From positions 3,569,558 through 3,633,557 of the forward strand of contig CM057158.1 of the NCBI GenBank assembly GCA_029962745.1: a DNA stretch of 64,000 nt, written 5' to 3'. Numbering within the stretch: position 1 is the first letter of the stretch; each line of letters opens with the position of its first letter. The notes under the pieces were generated by a model, which saw only the letters and a list, made by a program, of their open reading frames with translations, was not told the origin of the DNA and did not search any database. Origin of the DNA: Echinometra lucunter (lineage: Eukaryota > Echinodermata > Echinoidea > Camarodonta > Echinometridae). The position numbers were made by a program, and so were the translations under genes. Of this stretch, positions 21,001 to 31,548 are shown in pieces.

Positions 21001-23106
21001 TCGAAAAAATGAAAAAGCTCCGTATCGTGAAGGGGGGGGGGGGGGTATCCCGGCTCGGTCGCTGCACTCCCTCAGGGTTGGTCGCTTCGCTCCTCGCAAA
21101 GATTGAGCCCCCCCAAATATTTTGGCTCATTACGCCACTGTACATGTATATAACAGAAATGTGATAAAGGCATGTGAATGTCAAGTGCGTACAACGAAAA
21201 AATATCGTTCAGACAGAAGCATATGTTTTCTCCTCTTTTGTTGTGCTTTAACAATATGAATATCTTTCAAAATCTTTATGTAGGTCAGAGTTAAGTTGTA
21301 CAGGAATTCAAGTATTGTAATTATTTACAATAATCATTCGTAAAATTTGTAGTCGGTCCAAAGGTATAGTTTGATAGGCCGAATATATTCGGACTATCAA
21401 AAGCATATCTAATTCCTTAATGTGCTTACTACATGTCTGATCATAACCTTCAGAAAGAATATACAGGGTGGTTATAACACTTAAAAATGATTTTTATGAA
21501 AGCATGTGAGGTGAATTATCAATGTTTGATCGTCAGTAACTCATAAATCAGGAAAAAATAAATGGACTTCATTTGAAAAGAACTGTTCAGCATGTTCAGT
21601 AAGATATATTATTTCCAGTTTATTTTAAATCACTATTAAGTCTCCTCGTTACCAAAGATAACTTCAGTCTTTTGAATAAGACATTAAAATGAGTCGATTT
21701 ACATAACGTACATGTCCATCAGTCCAGCCTACATTTTAATAGGCGCTGTGTAAATAAACGGATAAATAACATGTCATTACATTGCGCTAATTAGACGATT
21801 AGACTCCTGCTTTATCTTGTAAATTAAATCTATATAGGTATTTGTTTAGGGATCGGTTTAGATTAGGTTCGTTATCCCTGTCTCCATTCCATTTCATTTT
21901 TACTGAAGAGGAAAAAAAGTATTAAAAAAAAAAATTTGTTGAAGAGGAAACAAAAATTGAGATTCAAAATCGTTTTGATAGAGCATATTTGTTAATAAAA
22001 GCACTTATAACAAATTTCATTTATCATACCAAATTAACATATTTTGAGAAATTTTTATGTGTGATTTCTTTAAAAACGATACATGATTTAGGTTCCATTA
22101 CGCCAATCATACATGTCCTTCCATATGTCTTTCCCTACCCTTCACAATATAATGTGACACACGAATAATAGGTAGATGATTTTTCAGGCCTGTGAACATT
22201 TATCCCCCAAAGTCAGATGGAACAAAATTAAGAAGAGATGGAAACAAAATGCGTCAAATGATTTTGTTGCCAATTTCTGATTTTTCATATACAACTTGTC
22301 GACATCCATAAGGCATTACAATGATTCAATTACGAAAAGTACATATATATCTGCCTACGTTTTAATAGGCCTGCTGCAAATAAACTGATAAAAACCAAGC
22401 AATTATTGCTCTTTAGTGAGGAAATTAGACTGCTAGAATCCTCTAATGTAGATCAAAGTGGGTTTTTTTTGTAATTTCATTGCCTTCTATATCTTCCTTT
22501 CTTCTTTCACAGGTGCATATATACATCTTCATGTTAAATACGGTTGACAAAAATCTCAGAAAAGTCTAAAACGAATAGTATAAACATAGCAAAACTTCTT
22601 GTTTCATATCGCTAAGTCAAACAAGAACAAATAATTATCTCAATTTACAATAGAACATGACTTTAATGAAATATTCTTGAGTGATTTATATTATGCTCTC
22701 TCTTTCTTTAATTAAACTACAAATTCGTTAATTTTAGCCCCACATTAATGTCTAATTTATCAGACAAAACCTGAATGAAATAATTTGTATATATCTGCGA
22801 AAACACATAGTTTATTTTACAACATTATGCAGTGTTTTTTTTTTTCGTTTTTGGTTGTCAGTAATTACCTAGAAAAACAGGACAAATTTTATAAAACAAA
22901 ACAAGAATGATATCAAAGATGCTAGCAGAACGAACTCACAAACCTAAAGCAATGTTGCCATAGGATGATGCATATTTTCAGTTATAAACTATTGCTCGGG
23001 CAAATCAAAGAAAGTTCGAATAATCATTAGATGAAATTCAAAACTATGTTGGTTTTTCTTTTGTTTTTTTGAGAAGATGAAAATGATTTACCTGAAGATC
23101 AGCCAT
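14513..23106 (-). CDS. Leaderless beta-trefoil (FGF-like/fascin-like) protein, spliced, 199 aa
   Basis: Seven coding exons on the minus strand join in frame: 23106-23092, 18342-18283, 17819-17760, 17212-17095, 16408-16305, 15812-15600 and 14542-14513 (600 nt with stop). After a 45-residue N-terminal part with no signal peptide come three repeats (about 52-92, 93-135, 136-189), each with the pattern hydrophobic strand, short loop, G/N turn and an xxFxVV-like closing strand. This is the internal threefold symmetry of a beta-trefoil. The SLRCV, LRNGVLYANGKG and PQCRFKY stretches resemble FGF cores (SIKGV, DGRLYGSK, ECxFKE). FGF-family growth factors and cytosolic fascin-like trefoils share this fold and I cannot decide between them. 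Without a leader it would act inside the cell or leave unconventionally. The last residues are Ser/Arg-rich and then GHSNQSYAS. Confidence 0.82.
14601..14755. mobile_element. Probable foldback element in gene 2 intron 6
   Basis: TAAAGTCGCACTTAG near the left and the inverse of TAGAGTCGTGCTTAAG near the right form imperfect inverted ends about 150 bases apart. It directly abuts the next foldback element. Confidence 0.45.
14752..14920. mobile_element. Foldback MITE-like element in gene 2 intron 6
   Basis: The left arm ATGGGGTGTTGCAAGAAGG with TTGCAATCAATTG and the inverted right arm ATGGGATGTTGCAAGAAAG with TTGCAATCGATTG match over more than 30 bases. There is no coding capacity. Confidence 0.65.
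15000..15089 (+). repeat. (GA)n microsatellite, about 90 bp
   Basis: A nearly perfect AG dinucleotide run with one C interruption, in gene 2 intron 6. It is preceded by a poly-C run at 14946-14959. Confidence 0.95.
15600..15812 (-). CDS. Gene 2 exon 6: end of repeat 2 and repeat 3
   Basis: A phase 0-0 exon of 71 codons (residues 120-190). GKGDPQCRFKYHPAEE closes repeat 2; SYMKFECLHNPNRFISVHKK and EGHFRVVIV form repeat 3. A Ser/Arg-rich insert (166-180) interrupts repeat 3, at the place where FGFs carry a basic loop. The acceptor is CCCTTAG and the donor GTGAGT. Confidence 0.88.
16305..16408 (-). CDS. Gene 2 exon 5: trefoil repeat 2
   Basis: It encodes QFVVRREGDDIISLRC and then SNFLILRNGVLYAN (residues 86-119), with acceptor TTCTTCCAG and donor GTAAGA. 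It closes repeat 1 and forms most of repeat 2. Confidence 0.87.
17095..17212 (-). CDS. Gene 2 exon 4: trefoil repeat 1
   Basis: It encodes residues 46-84, including GNIVQLES, GLLRV and GKVDFNG, the first trefoil repeat. The acceptor is CATCTCCAAG, the donor GTAAGT, and the exon ends in phase 1. Confidence 0.85.
17760..17819 (-). CDS. Gene 2 exon 3: 20-codon exon
   Basis: A second phase 0-0 exon of exactly 60 nt, encoding RSYVHHSQNGFNGIHKVGVV, between a CTGTTACAG acceptor and a GTGAGT donor. Because both 60-nt exons are symmetrical, either could be skipped without changing the trefoil frame. Confidence 0.75.
17931..18180. repeat. 33-bp minisatellite in gene 2 intron 2
   Basis: AGCTCCCTTAAATGTGTGAACAG-type units begin at about 17933, 17966, 17999, 18032, 18065, 18095, 18128 and 18159, nearly all 33 bases apart, with degenerate units to about 18245. 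Because 33 is a multiple of three the minus strand stays open and encodes an 11-residue repeat, but the splice pattern places it in an intron. Confidence 0.9.
18283..18342 (-). CDS. Gene 2 exon 2: 20-codon exon
   Basis: A phase 0-0 exon of exactly 60 nt encoding HWMDTLYGWAPSTMKPKLEQ, between an ATGACAG acceptor and a GTGGGT donor. The segment is outside the trefoil and has no family that I recognise. Confidence 0.7.
19284..19385 (-). mobile_element. Hairpin-bearing retroelement fragment (Penelope-like?)
   Basis: On the minus strand CTGAAGAACATGCTTACCG, then CGAAACGTCGAGAGTGAG, then the perfect 6-bp stem with 4-base loop GGTCCTTTTCAGGACC. CTGANGA ... CGAAAC spacers of this type recur in the ends of Penelope-like elements and contain hammerhead-ribozyme-like core motifs. 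A short direct repeat GTAGAAGGCTTCACG occurs twice at 19287-19314. Family assignment is from memory of the motif and tentative. Confidence 0.4.
19880..19930 (+). repeat. Poly-G-family element end
   Basis: ACTGGCGTACTGGAGGGGGG followed by a second G run and CCAGCCCCCCC. It matches the terminal motif of the other GTGGCGTA-ended elements. Confidence 0.5.
20270..20536. mobile_element. GTGGCGTAGC-ended poly-G element
   Basis: The left end CACTTGCGTAGCCGGGGG (G run 20285-20300) and the right end CCTAGCTACGCCACTGTC are inverted copies. The interior shares TCGGAGCTTCCGCGCTTC and CACTAAAATGAAATCCTAGC with the 11.4-11.8 kb cluster in the opposite orientation. Confidence 0.65.
20795..21145. mobile_element. 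Second poly-G-family element
   Basis: Contains TCGGAGCTTCCGCGCTTCGC, the GGAGGGGGGAAACTCCCCCC palindrome, CACTAAAATGAAATCC, a G run at 21032-21045 and the inverted end TTACGCCACTGTAC. A short A-rich piece at 20945-20990 may be a separate insertion. Confidence 0.6.
23092..23106 (-). CDS. Gene 2 exon 1: five-codon start exon
   Basis: ATG at 23106 followed by MADLQ and a donor GTAAAT in phase 0. The short coding part agrees in phase with the next exon 4.7 kb away. I chose it because no closer ATG in the correct phase with a donor was seen. Further coding exons in this intron cannot be excluded. Confidence 0.55.
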
Positions 23107-25190
23107 GGGATATCCTAGTTATGGATTAACTTATTTCACTTCCTTCGCAATATCCGTGAGATAAGGGAACCTATACAAGCAGATGACTGCTAAGTGAACA
23201 AATTATCCACGCTTTGCGATTGACTCATCCAACCCCTGCCGTCTCTATGCCATCACCTCACCAAAACACAATCCTTTCAAAGGCTCGCTTTTCAGCTTAA
23301 TACTACAAATCCCCCAAAAGACCAATTGAAAAGGGGGTACTGCATATGCGTCAAAATTTATCTGAACAAATATAGTAGTAAATCGAAACTTCATCGATTG
23401 GATTATCTATGGACGATTGATTTGCATAACAAGATGGCACACAATCAGAAATTCGAGATAAGGTTGGTGGGTGAGGGGATCGTAAAGAATGGTATTTATT
23501 GGACTAAAGGGGGTAGGACAATGGTGTTTGGAGTAATAGCTGGTATACCAGGCCGAGGATTAAGAAGAATAGAGCACAATGGATGTCAGTACTTACGCCC
23601 CCGTCTCACACCCCTCTTCCAGGCGGGATGCCAAATTCTAGTTTTCGCAGAAGACTCGGAGAAAGCGTTCCTTCTAATGGCGACTAGAAGGCAAAGTGAA
23701 GTTCAGTATCTTCTCTTTTTTGTTCAAACACGAATCTCTAGTGTAGGGCACTTGAGAGGGTTGTTGGCCTAGATAAGTCGCAAGATCCAGATAAACTCTT
23801 GACAGGTTAAACACGCATTCAAATATGCCAAAGGGCGAAAAACATTTCATTCAATCGCTTATATACATGCATGTGTATACCAATTCTTCCCCGAGGTTAG
23901 TACACATTACAATTTGTCGTCAATCAATATCGTATCGGAGCGTATCTGATCGGGTCGTGGCTAGATTTGTATAGCGTTGCCATGGGGACAGAGGGTCCCG
24001 TACAGACGGAGCTGGACTCTCCCGCGGTTTGCGTAGTCTATAGAACACACTGCATTTTGACACGCACAAGTTTATATCATTCAAATCTCCTTCCTGAGAG
24101 AGTCTTTATAGAACGTTTATGTTTCCAAAACAACTAATTTTATGCATTTCTTTCTTCTTAAATCTTCTTTGATGTTTCATTATGTAAACACAAGTAATTT
24201 CGTTCATTTATCTGGTCAACGAAATTTTTAAAAGTCGATCAAAGTCTAAAATTCGAAACCAAGGCTTTAGGACAGATCTTTTGGCAAAACAGAGGCAATG
24301 GCAGTAGTATAAAATGATCACCTTGCATAATAAAGAATTTTCTGGTTGATTCCAACCTTGTCTGACACATGTCAACAGATCCAATTTTCGAGAAAATAAC
24401 CGCAACTATGGATTGTGTTTGTGCATTTCGTTTATCGGTCGGCAAAAATAACATTGTAGTAGTCGGGCGAAAAAGAAAAGGAACAGATTATTTTTTAATT
24501 CATCATTTTTGTTTCGTTTGCCTATTCTTTCTTTTACCAATGTCTTGTCTGATAAGTCTTACGTGATCAAGGTTGCTTTGTCATAGGTTTAAACGCACTT
24601 AACTTTACGTAAGAGCTACACATGCAGACACTTCTTTCATTGTTGAATTTGTGATGTTTGCTTCAACATGACAATAATATATCGAAATCACTTCAAAATC
24701 TTATGGCAATAATATCTACTAAAAACGAGAATCGGCTGAAATATCTGAACACCTTCATTGAGTTCTAAACTTTTTTTTTCCAGTTTGATCCTATTTAGTA
24801 AGATAAAAGTAAATCATGGGCACACTGGAAATCAATACTAGTGGTTAAAAGAATAATGGATATAGATATGTCTCATCATTGGTTGTGGTTTGTAAAATAA
24901 ATGCATTTTTTGTTGTGACCAAGCTTTTCTGGGACATCGCAAGGTCACATACAGTGCTGATAAATTCAACAATGAATTGTTGTAGACTACACTGTGGTTA
25001 TTTCGCTCGTTGTGCATAAATAACTACCTCTTAAAACTTAAATAAAAAGGAATCTGTTTGATTGAAATTATACTACATTTACTGACAAGTGAAAGAAATG
25101 TTTTCTGTTCTCTTTCTTTCCATCTTTCTTTCTTTCATTCGTTCTTTCTTTCTTTCTTTATTGTAATGGCAGTTATTCAGTGGCGGAGGA

Positions 25191-25213
25191 GGGGGGGGGG
25201 GGGGGGGGGGGGG
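25191..25213 (+). repeat. Poly-G run, 23 bases
   Basis: Twenty-three consecutive G preceded by CAGTGGCGGAGGA, a variant of the poly-G family terminus. Confidence 0.9.
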
Positions 25214-25407
25214 TTATGGAGGGACTGGGTTGCCACCGCCTGTAAACAGCCCATTCATAAAAGAACGCACGATGCTTTCTGTGTCAGCGGCTATGAGATT
25301 GATTCATTTCATTCAATTAATAAAAGACAGTGTATTAAGGAGACATGGGTTAATAACGATTTGCAGTCTCTCTTCATGAATACGATAGGAAAAAAGCCAG
25401 TGCAAAA

Positions 25408-25440
25408 GAAGAAGAAGAAGAAGAAGAAGAAGAAGAAGAA

Positions 25441-25471
<31 letters not shown>

Positions 25472-25475
25472 AAGA
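25408..25475 (+). repeat. (GAA)n microsatellite
   Basis: About 22 AAG/GAA triplets with one interruption (AAT). Poly-lysine and poly-leucine frames here are artefacts. Confidence 0.95.
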
Positions 25476-25769
25476 AAAGACCCCCAAAACTCAAAGGCAC
25501 CATCTCTCAAGCACAGATGGCGCTCTTGAAACAATATGTTTTACACAACTTCAGCTCAAAGATTCCTTATAGTTGGTCGACAATGTGTTATCAGTTATCC
25601 CAAATCATTGAGAAAAGTTCCAAGTAATCAAAATATAAAGATGATAAAATTCGAAAATTTTAAGATAAAAAGAGAAAAGAGGGTATCTCGCGTCTATGTC
25701 ATTGTTAGAATTTTAATCACACTGTAGTGTGAATGTTTTCATGATGATGTGGCATCATTCGTGAGGAAA

Positions 25770-26112
25770 ATGATAATAATAATAATAATATGTTACATTA
25801 TGTAGCTCATTAGAATTTATGAATACTTAAATGCGCTTTACAATGTTACTCCTGATCACGGGATTTCTAGCCCGCACACGAGTGTGCACCATCTCCACTC
25901 CTTAGGGAGCATTCCTACCATTCTGCACCCTACTATCCGTTCACATGCGTTTACATGCAGGGCAATTACAAAGGCAGTCACATTGACCTTCGGCAATTCT
26001 TCACAGGTAAGCATGGTAAGTGCACCTGGGTGGACAAGTGGTATCCAGCATGCAATGTCTTGCCAAAAAGATGTTAGTGCCGCAGCAGAACTTGAATAGC
26101 GAACCATGTTAT
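25770..26112 (-). mobile_element. SINE-like repeat with (ATT)n tail
   Basis: On the minus strand a GGTTCGCTATTC stretch near the head, a body with GCGCATTTAAGTATTCATAA, and an (ATT)n microsatellite tail. The layout (tRNA-like box, body, simple-repeat tail) is the same as in the SINE at 46.5 kb. The box match is weak. Confidence 0.4.
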
Positions 26113-26115
26113 CAC

Positions 26116-26265
26116 CCAGGGGTGTAGATAGCCGGGGGGGGGGGGGGGGAGGGAGGTATGCATCCCCCACATTTTGAGGTGGACTCATATATGTGTGTAC
26201 AAAAATATGTACCAATGGGTTAATCATCCCCCCCCCCCCCCAGGTATGAGGACCTGTCTACACTT
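26116..26265. mobile_element. Short poly-G foldback element
   Basis: GGGGTGTAGATAGCC plus 16 G on the left (26134-26149) and 14 C (26228-26241) then CTGTCTACACTTA on the right form an inverted repeat around about 80 bases. Confidence 0.55.
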
Positions 26266-27125
26266 ATGTGATCATCAGTCCGGGGACGTATTCGATAGAC
26301 CATGGCACCTCTAAAAAATGATTTTTTGTTTTGTTTGTTTGTTTGTTATTTGAAGAATGACAATAGAAATGATGTGCTGATGACTGCAAAAGAGTTAATA
26401 AAAAAGATGGAATGTAAATTTGTTCTTAATTTGGCACATGCAAATTGATGCACATAATAGTAGGTACCTCAGTTTCAAATTGTCCTCTCTATGAGGACGC
26501 AGACCGGTAAATAGGTCCAGGGAATAGGTAAATCCTCTAAATTCGTATAATATGATGTAATATTTGTTTTTAAAAATCATATAAAATCATAATGGCATAT
26601 TATCAGCTCCATGCTTTTGAGATGCAGAAAAGGGGGAATCACTAGTGCTTCAAATGAGTTTTTCTGGACAGCCGGACTGGGTCTTGGTCGAATTTTGTGG
26701 AGACAATCATCGATACATGAGCTGAGGCAAAGAGCAATAAATGCTTCTTGCTAGTTTCATAATTATATCGGCCATGTAAAAGAAAATCGAGCAGGATAAA
26801 GTGCCTTCATACTATCAGGAAATAAAGACAGTCGTTTGATCTAGTATCAGTGCAAGCCTGAGAGGACTCATTCTTAACACCGATTTTTCGTATTTTACCT
26901 TCCTTTTTTTCTTTACACATGACCCCATTGGGCAATGATTACTGGCCTATGAGTCTGACCCATTCAGCTCTCGTGAATTTAGGTCTATCGCCATCTATGG
27001 GCAAGGGGATAACACCGTAAAGACGAGAGGACGACAGGACAAGGATTAGAATTGCACAGGAATAGACAGGAGAGAGATGTAAAGGACAGTTAGGGACGGA
27101 GAGACAAAGGAGAACGCAATAGGAG

Positions 27126-27128
<3 letters not shown>

Positions 27129-27165
<37 letters not shown>

Positions 27166-27178
27166 AGAGAGAGAGAGA
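27129..27178 (+). repeat. (GA)n microsatellite
   Basis: GA run with one ATGG interruption. Confidence 0.95.
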
Positions 27179-28397
27179 AAGAAAAAACCCTTGAAACTTG
27201 AACTTTTTAATATCGAGTTATCGACCCCTTTCGGCCGTTCGGAGTACGAGGAAAAATACACATAGTACATGATGTCAAAACATATAAATAAAGTGATTAT
27301 TATCAGATGGCAAAAAGGTACTTGTAAGCAACTACGAAATCATGTAGATTTCATAATACATTGTGAATCACATCTCGAGTTAATACAGTGGAAGAACAGT
27401 TGTATTTTGTTAATACGACTGAAAGGGGCTATCCGCCGTTTGTATCCAATATAGATTTTGTATGTTATGCTATTTTGAACGGAAATAAAAACAAACAAAC
27501 AAACAAACATTTATTACTTATGATCTACTAAACTTTTGATGTGAACAAACTTACAAACTTAGCAAGTTTTGACAGTGTTTTACATATTGGTATAATAAAT
27601 GCCAAATAATCTATTTTTTTTACAGAAAGATGGGGGCGGGGGAGAGAGAGAGAGAGAGGGGGGGGGTTAGACATGTTAGATGCCGAAAAAAAAAATTATC
27701 CTTCATATAATTGTTGCTCCATAATATTTATTCATGAGGCAACGCTTTTTGAAGGCTATCAACAAAACTGAATTAAAATTGGCCATTAGGTTTAACTACC
27801 CTGCCATAGCAGCTAGATTTGATGAATGACCACTAGTGACTTCATAAAATTCAAGGTGCATATAAATTAGAAAGAGAAAACTAACATTGATCTCATGAAA
27901 TAAGTCATGCAGTTAATAATTGTATAGAAAATAAAGATAATCATTTAGAATTCATAGATCATTAAGCAGCTAATTGCTTCCTTTGTATTGTTTTTTGTAT
28001 TTTTTTTGCAATACTGTTGTTTATTTTTTGATATCGTTTCTATGTCTTTTTAGGGGGAGGAGAAGGTAACACCTAAATAAGGCATATTTGAAATAAATAT
28101 TTAAACTGTGTAACTTACACGGAACGGAAAAAATACTGAATTTTGTAGTCTTATACCGATCTATTCAAGCCCAAAACGTCAAATGATACTAAAAGGGCCT
28201 GTAAATTTTATGAAACCATTCACGATAGATAATTCCAAGCTTTTAATCGAGTTAAGATCTTTCTTAGGCTAACTTTGAAAAATAAAATCTTAATGAACTT
28301 CCGACAAATCAATACAGAACACCTTTTCGTCATTCTATCACTAGCAACCAACTCCTTTATCCATGATAACGACTGAATAGAGTCGGAGGCATTCAAG

Positions 28398-28986
28398 TTA
28401 AAGGAGAATTCAACCCAGACATAAGTGTGCTTCCAGTGAATGAAGAAGAACAAGAAGAGTAAACAGTGAAAGTTAGAGCAAAATCGGACAATCTGTTCAA
28501 GAGTTATGAATTTTGAAACTTTAAGTAAATCCCTATTATGGGGATCTTTGGGTTGGCAACTTTGCCAGCATCTGTCATGTCATTGTGGACAACTCTCCAT
28601 TCATTTTGTACACAGAATTTCACATTTTCTTCATTTTCAAGAAAAATAGAAATTTGTTTGATTTATTGTTTGAGTATATGACATGGCTACATCAATTCTG
28701 CAAGCATTTTGGGAAGAATTATGTTGATTCCTGACTTGAAATTTTATATAACTCAATTTTTTTGAAAATTTATGCACACAATGAATGGAGAGTTGTCCAT
28801 GATGACATCACAGATGCTGGCAAAGTTGCCAACTCAAGGATCCCATAATAGGGATTTACTGAAACTTTCAAAGTTCATAACTCTTGAACAGATTGTCCGA
28901 TTTTCCTCGAACTTTCACTGTTAACTCTTCTCGTTCTTCTTCATTCACTGGAAGCACACTGATGCCTGGGTTTCATCCTCTTTTAA
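28398..28986. mobile_element. 589-bp foldback element flanked by TTAA
   Basis: Arms of about 225 bases are imperfect inverted copies. Left: TTAAAGGAGAATTCAACCC, GTGTGCTTCCAGTGAATGAA, TTGGCAACTTTGCCAGCATC. Right arm inverse: TTAAAAGAGGATGAAACCC, GTGTGCTTCCAGTGAATGAA, TTGGCAACTTTGCCAGCATC. A spacer of about 140 bases separates them. TTAA at both edges suggests piggyBac-type insertion. There is no open frame. Confidence 0.8.
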
Positions 28987-29380
28987 ACTCTGGAACGCTC
29001 AGGTGTGCGAATTCTAAATGAGTGTTGATTGCTGAACAAAGCTGTATTAGAGCTACATCTGCTCTCTGTACCATTTAAAAAGTTACCTTTAAGAATTTCT
29101 TTTTTGAGGGAAGGGGATCCATCCAAAGTGATTGGAAAACATATAAAAAGAGTGATAAATATTTCGAAATTGACGAAATAACAACAACAACGACAATGAA
29201 ATATTTTGGAAGTTATTCGGGCATCTCCGAAGGTTTTATCAGAAAAGGGACTTAATAAGACAAATCAATTTTGATTTTGTTGTCCAAACAATGAGCCATA
29301 TTTCATCTGCTAGACAAAAAGAGTTGAATAAAAGCTAGGCCTGTGATGACATAGATAGCAGAAACCTATTCAAAGTAGGT

Positions 29381-29525
29381 CTGATTTGAAACAAGGAATA
29401 ATCCTACGTATATATGAACACCGCCTCTCCAAAACACAATAGAAATCAACCATCTAATTATCAGTAACTCTAACCCTATACTAGGTCCGAATGAATTCCT
29501 GGCCTGGCATTCCCCATCTCGCTGC
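29381..29525 (+). repeat. Direct duplication, copy 1
   Basis: Shares CTGATTTGAAA, a GAACACCGCCTCTCC block, ATCAACCATC, CGAATGAATTCCTGG and CATTCCCCATCTC in the same order with 29832-29952. Confidence 0.65.
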
Positions 29526-29831
29526 ATTTTAGTTTCATTCATTGTTTAACCTTCATGTGTCTGTACGATTAGTTGAAAGTGATTTAGAAATTTACCCTTA
29601 GTTGTTTTGTTTTTGTTAATGATTTTGTTTATGATTTTGTTTTGTTTTTGGCTTTATTCTTTGTTTTTTATTCCTCTATAGTTTTTATCTCATGATCATT
29701 ATCAATTTTTTTCATACGAAATGGTCTCCTTAAATAAAGTCCTGTCATTTCATTATGCCATCCAAAGTGTGGTAGATTTTTCTGCTCCTTAGAAACACGA
29801 CTTGAAATCACACCGTATGGAAAGCCAAAAA

Positions 29832-29952
29832 CTGATTTGAAATAGCCGATTCTAAATACGAAAAATGAACACAGCCTGTCCGAAACACGAACGAGATCAA
29901 CCATCATCAGCCAGGTGCGAATGAATTCCTGGCATTCCCCATCTCACCGCAG
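29832..29952 (+). repeat. Direct duplication, copy 2
   Basis: Diverged second copy of 29381-29525, about 450 bases downstream in the same orientation, with small deletions. Confidence 0.65.
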
Positions 29953-31289
29953 TCCGGATGTTTGCAAGCGTTTGTTGAAGGTTCTTGCTTGTAGAGCTCT
30001 TGACTAAACTCGAGCTGTTATTTAATTGCACTAATCGCAACTAATCGCTTGAGAACTGCCATTTACCGTTGACACGGTCTCACCTTCGAGTGGTAAAGCG
30101 AAAAAGAAAAAAAAAAAAAGAAAGGAAAAACAGAAAGGTAAAAAGGGGAAAAGGTTTTTAAAGATCACGATGTTGAAAGAGATTGGAGAAGTCAAGAGTG
30201 CACCTTATTTTGAAGAGATTAGATGGAAGTGTGAAATACTTCGATAAAATGAAGAAAAGAAGGACTTGAGTTAGGAATTTCAAGTGGGATTACTAGGTGG
30301 CTAAAGAGCGCAACAAGGGTGTTTAAAGTTGCCATGTAATAGTGTAAAATTAATGTCCTGGCTGCTGAAGTGGAACAGCGTTGTGAAAGTAAACTGAGCT
30401 TTCATGAAAATGGCTAAGTAGATAGATTTCACTCAGTTTGTCATGAAAAGTGGTTCGTTAGTGACAAATTTAACACAAATCCTAATTTCTTCTACAACAT
30501 GTTTCCAAACTTATTTCATCTTTGAAGAAAAATTGAAAGAAAATTATAATTCACCAAGATCAGAACAGCATAGCCCTCAATGTGGTATCGAATGAGCGAA
30601 TGAATGATGAACTTCCACCAACGTCAGAGAATTACCGTGGCTGTGTATCACGTGTTATGTCACGTGTTACCACGCTATACACCTGTCAATCAAATCCACC
30701 TTATTTCTCAATGAAATGTGCACGATTTCCAGCATTGTTTTATAGTAAGCTAAAGTAGAATAACTAAGTTGTATCCCACAACTCTATTCGCCAATCTGAC
30801 ATTCGTTTTATTTCAGTGCCTGCAAGATCCTGTCACAAGAATGACAACAGGAACTACACTGAAGTACGAAATTATTTAAAAAAAAAAAAACTCTGTGTAT
30901 TCAGCATTTTTGAGGATTAAATACTGAAAATCCTGATTCACATTTCAATAATCATAATCTAACACTGAAATACGTACCGTGTTAAATGACTAATAAACAC
31001 AGCTCAAGGAATTTCTCAATTGCAAAATGTCCCGTCAATCAAACTTGTTTAGGGCAAAAATGTTGTTTTCTTCGTATTTGAAAAAAAAAACCGTATTGAT
31101 GCTCATTTTTTCGGAAGTGGTTTCAGTATAAACACACAACCTCGCAAACACTTAACGTCCTCGCGAGCTCTTTGCCTTCTGTTCTTGCAGACAGGGAAGA
31201 GGTGTCCTTTTGTCGAGGACCCAATATTTACCAGATTTTTAAAGTTATTATGGTGCATCGCCAAAAGATGAAGTGATGGGAAGGAGGAA

Positions 31290-31299
31290 GAGAGAGAGG

Positions 31300-31334
<35 letters not shown>

Positions 31335-31337
31335 GGG
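31290..31337 (+). repeat. (GA)n followed by a 14-base G run
   Basis: GA dinucleotides run straight into G at 31324-31337. Confidence 0.95.
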
Positions 31338-31475
31338 TGGGGTGGGGAAGGAATGTGATAGAAGGAGATGTGTAGAAAAGGTGAGCACGGACCACTTATC
31401 ATTTCGACACCTGCGTGTTACTTTGACTTGGGCGGCCAATGCGACGCACCTGCGTTTTGGGCAGAACCGCTCATT

Positions 31476-31507
<32 letters not shown>

Positions 31508-31548
31508 AGAAGAAGAAGAAGAAGAAGAAGAAGAAGAAGAAGAAGAAA
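31476..31548 (+). repeat. (GA)n to (GAA)n compound microsatellite
   Basis: GA dinucleotides change into about 13 GAA/AAG triplets. Confidence 0.95.

Larger units (their letters stand above)
18343..23091 (-). other. Gene 2 intron 1 (4.7 kb)
   Basis: Holds a hairpin repeat at 19284-19385 and poly-G-family elements at 19880-19930, 20270-20535 and 20795-21145. The rest is AT-rich sequence without recognisable exons. Confidence 0.55.

Noticed and set aside
23326..23772. 148-codon plus-strand frame upstream of gene 2
   Set aside because: No recognisable domain, no partner exons, and it lies where the gene 2 promoter is expected. Kept only as a chance frame.
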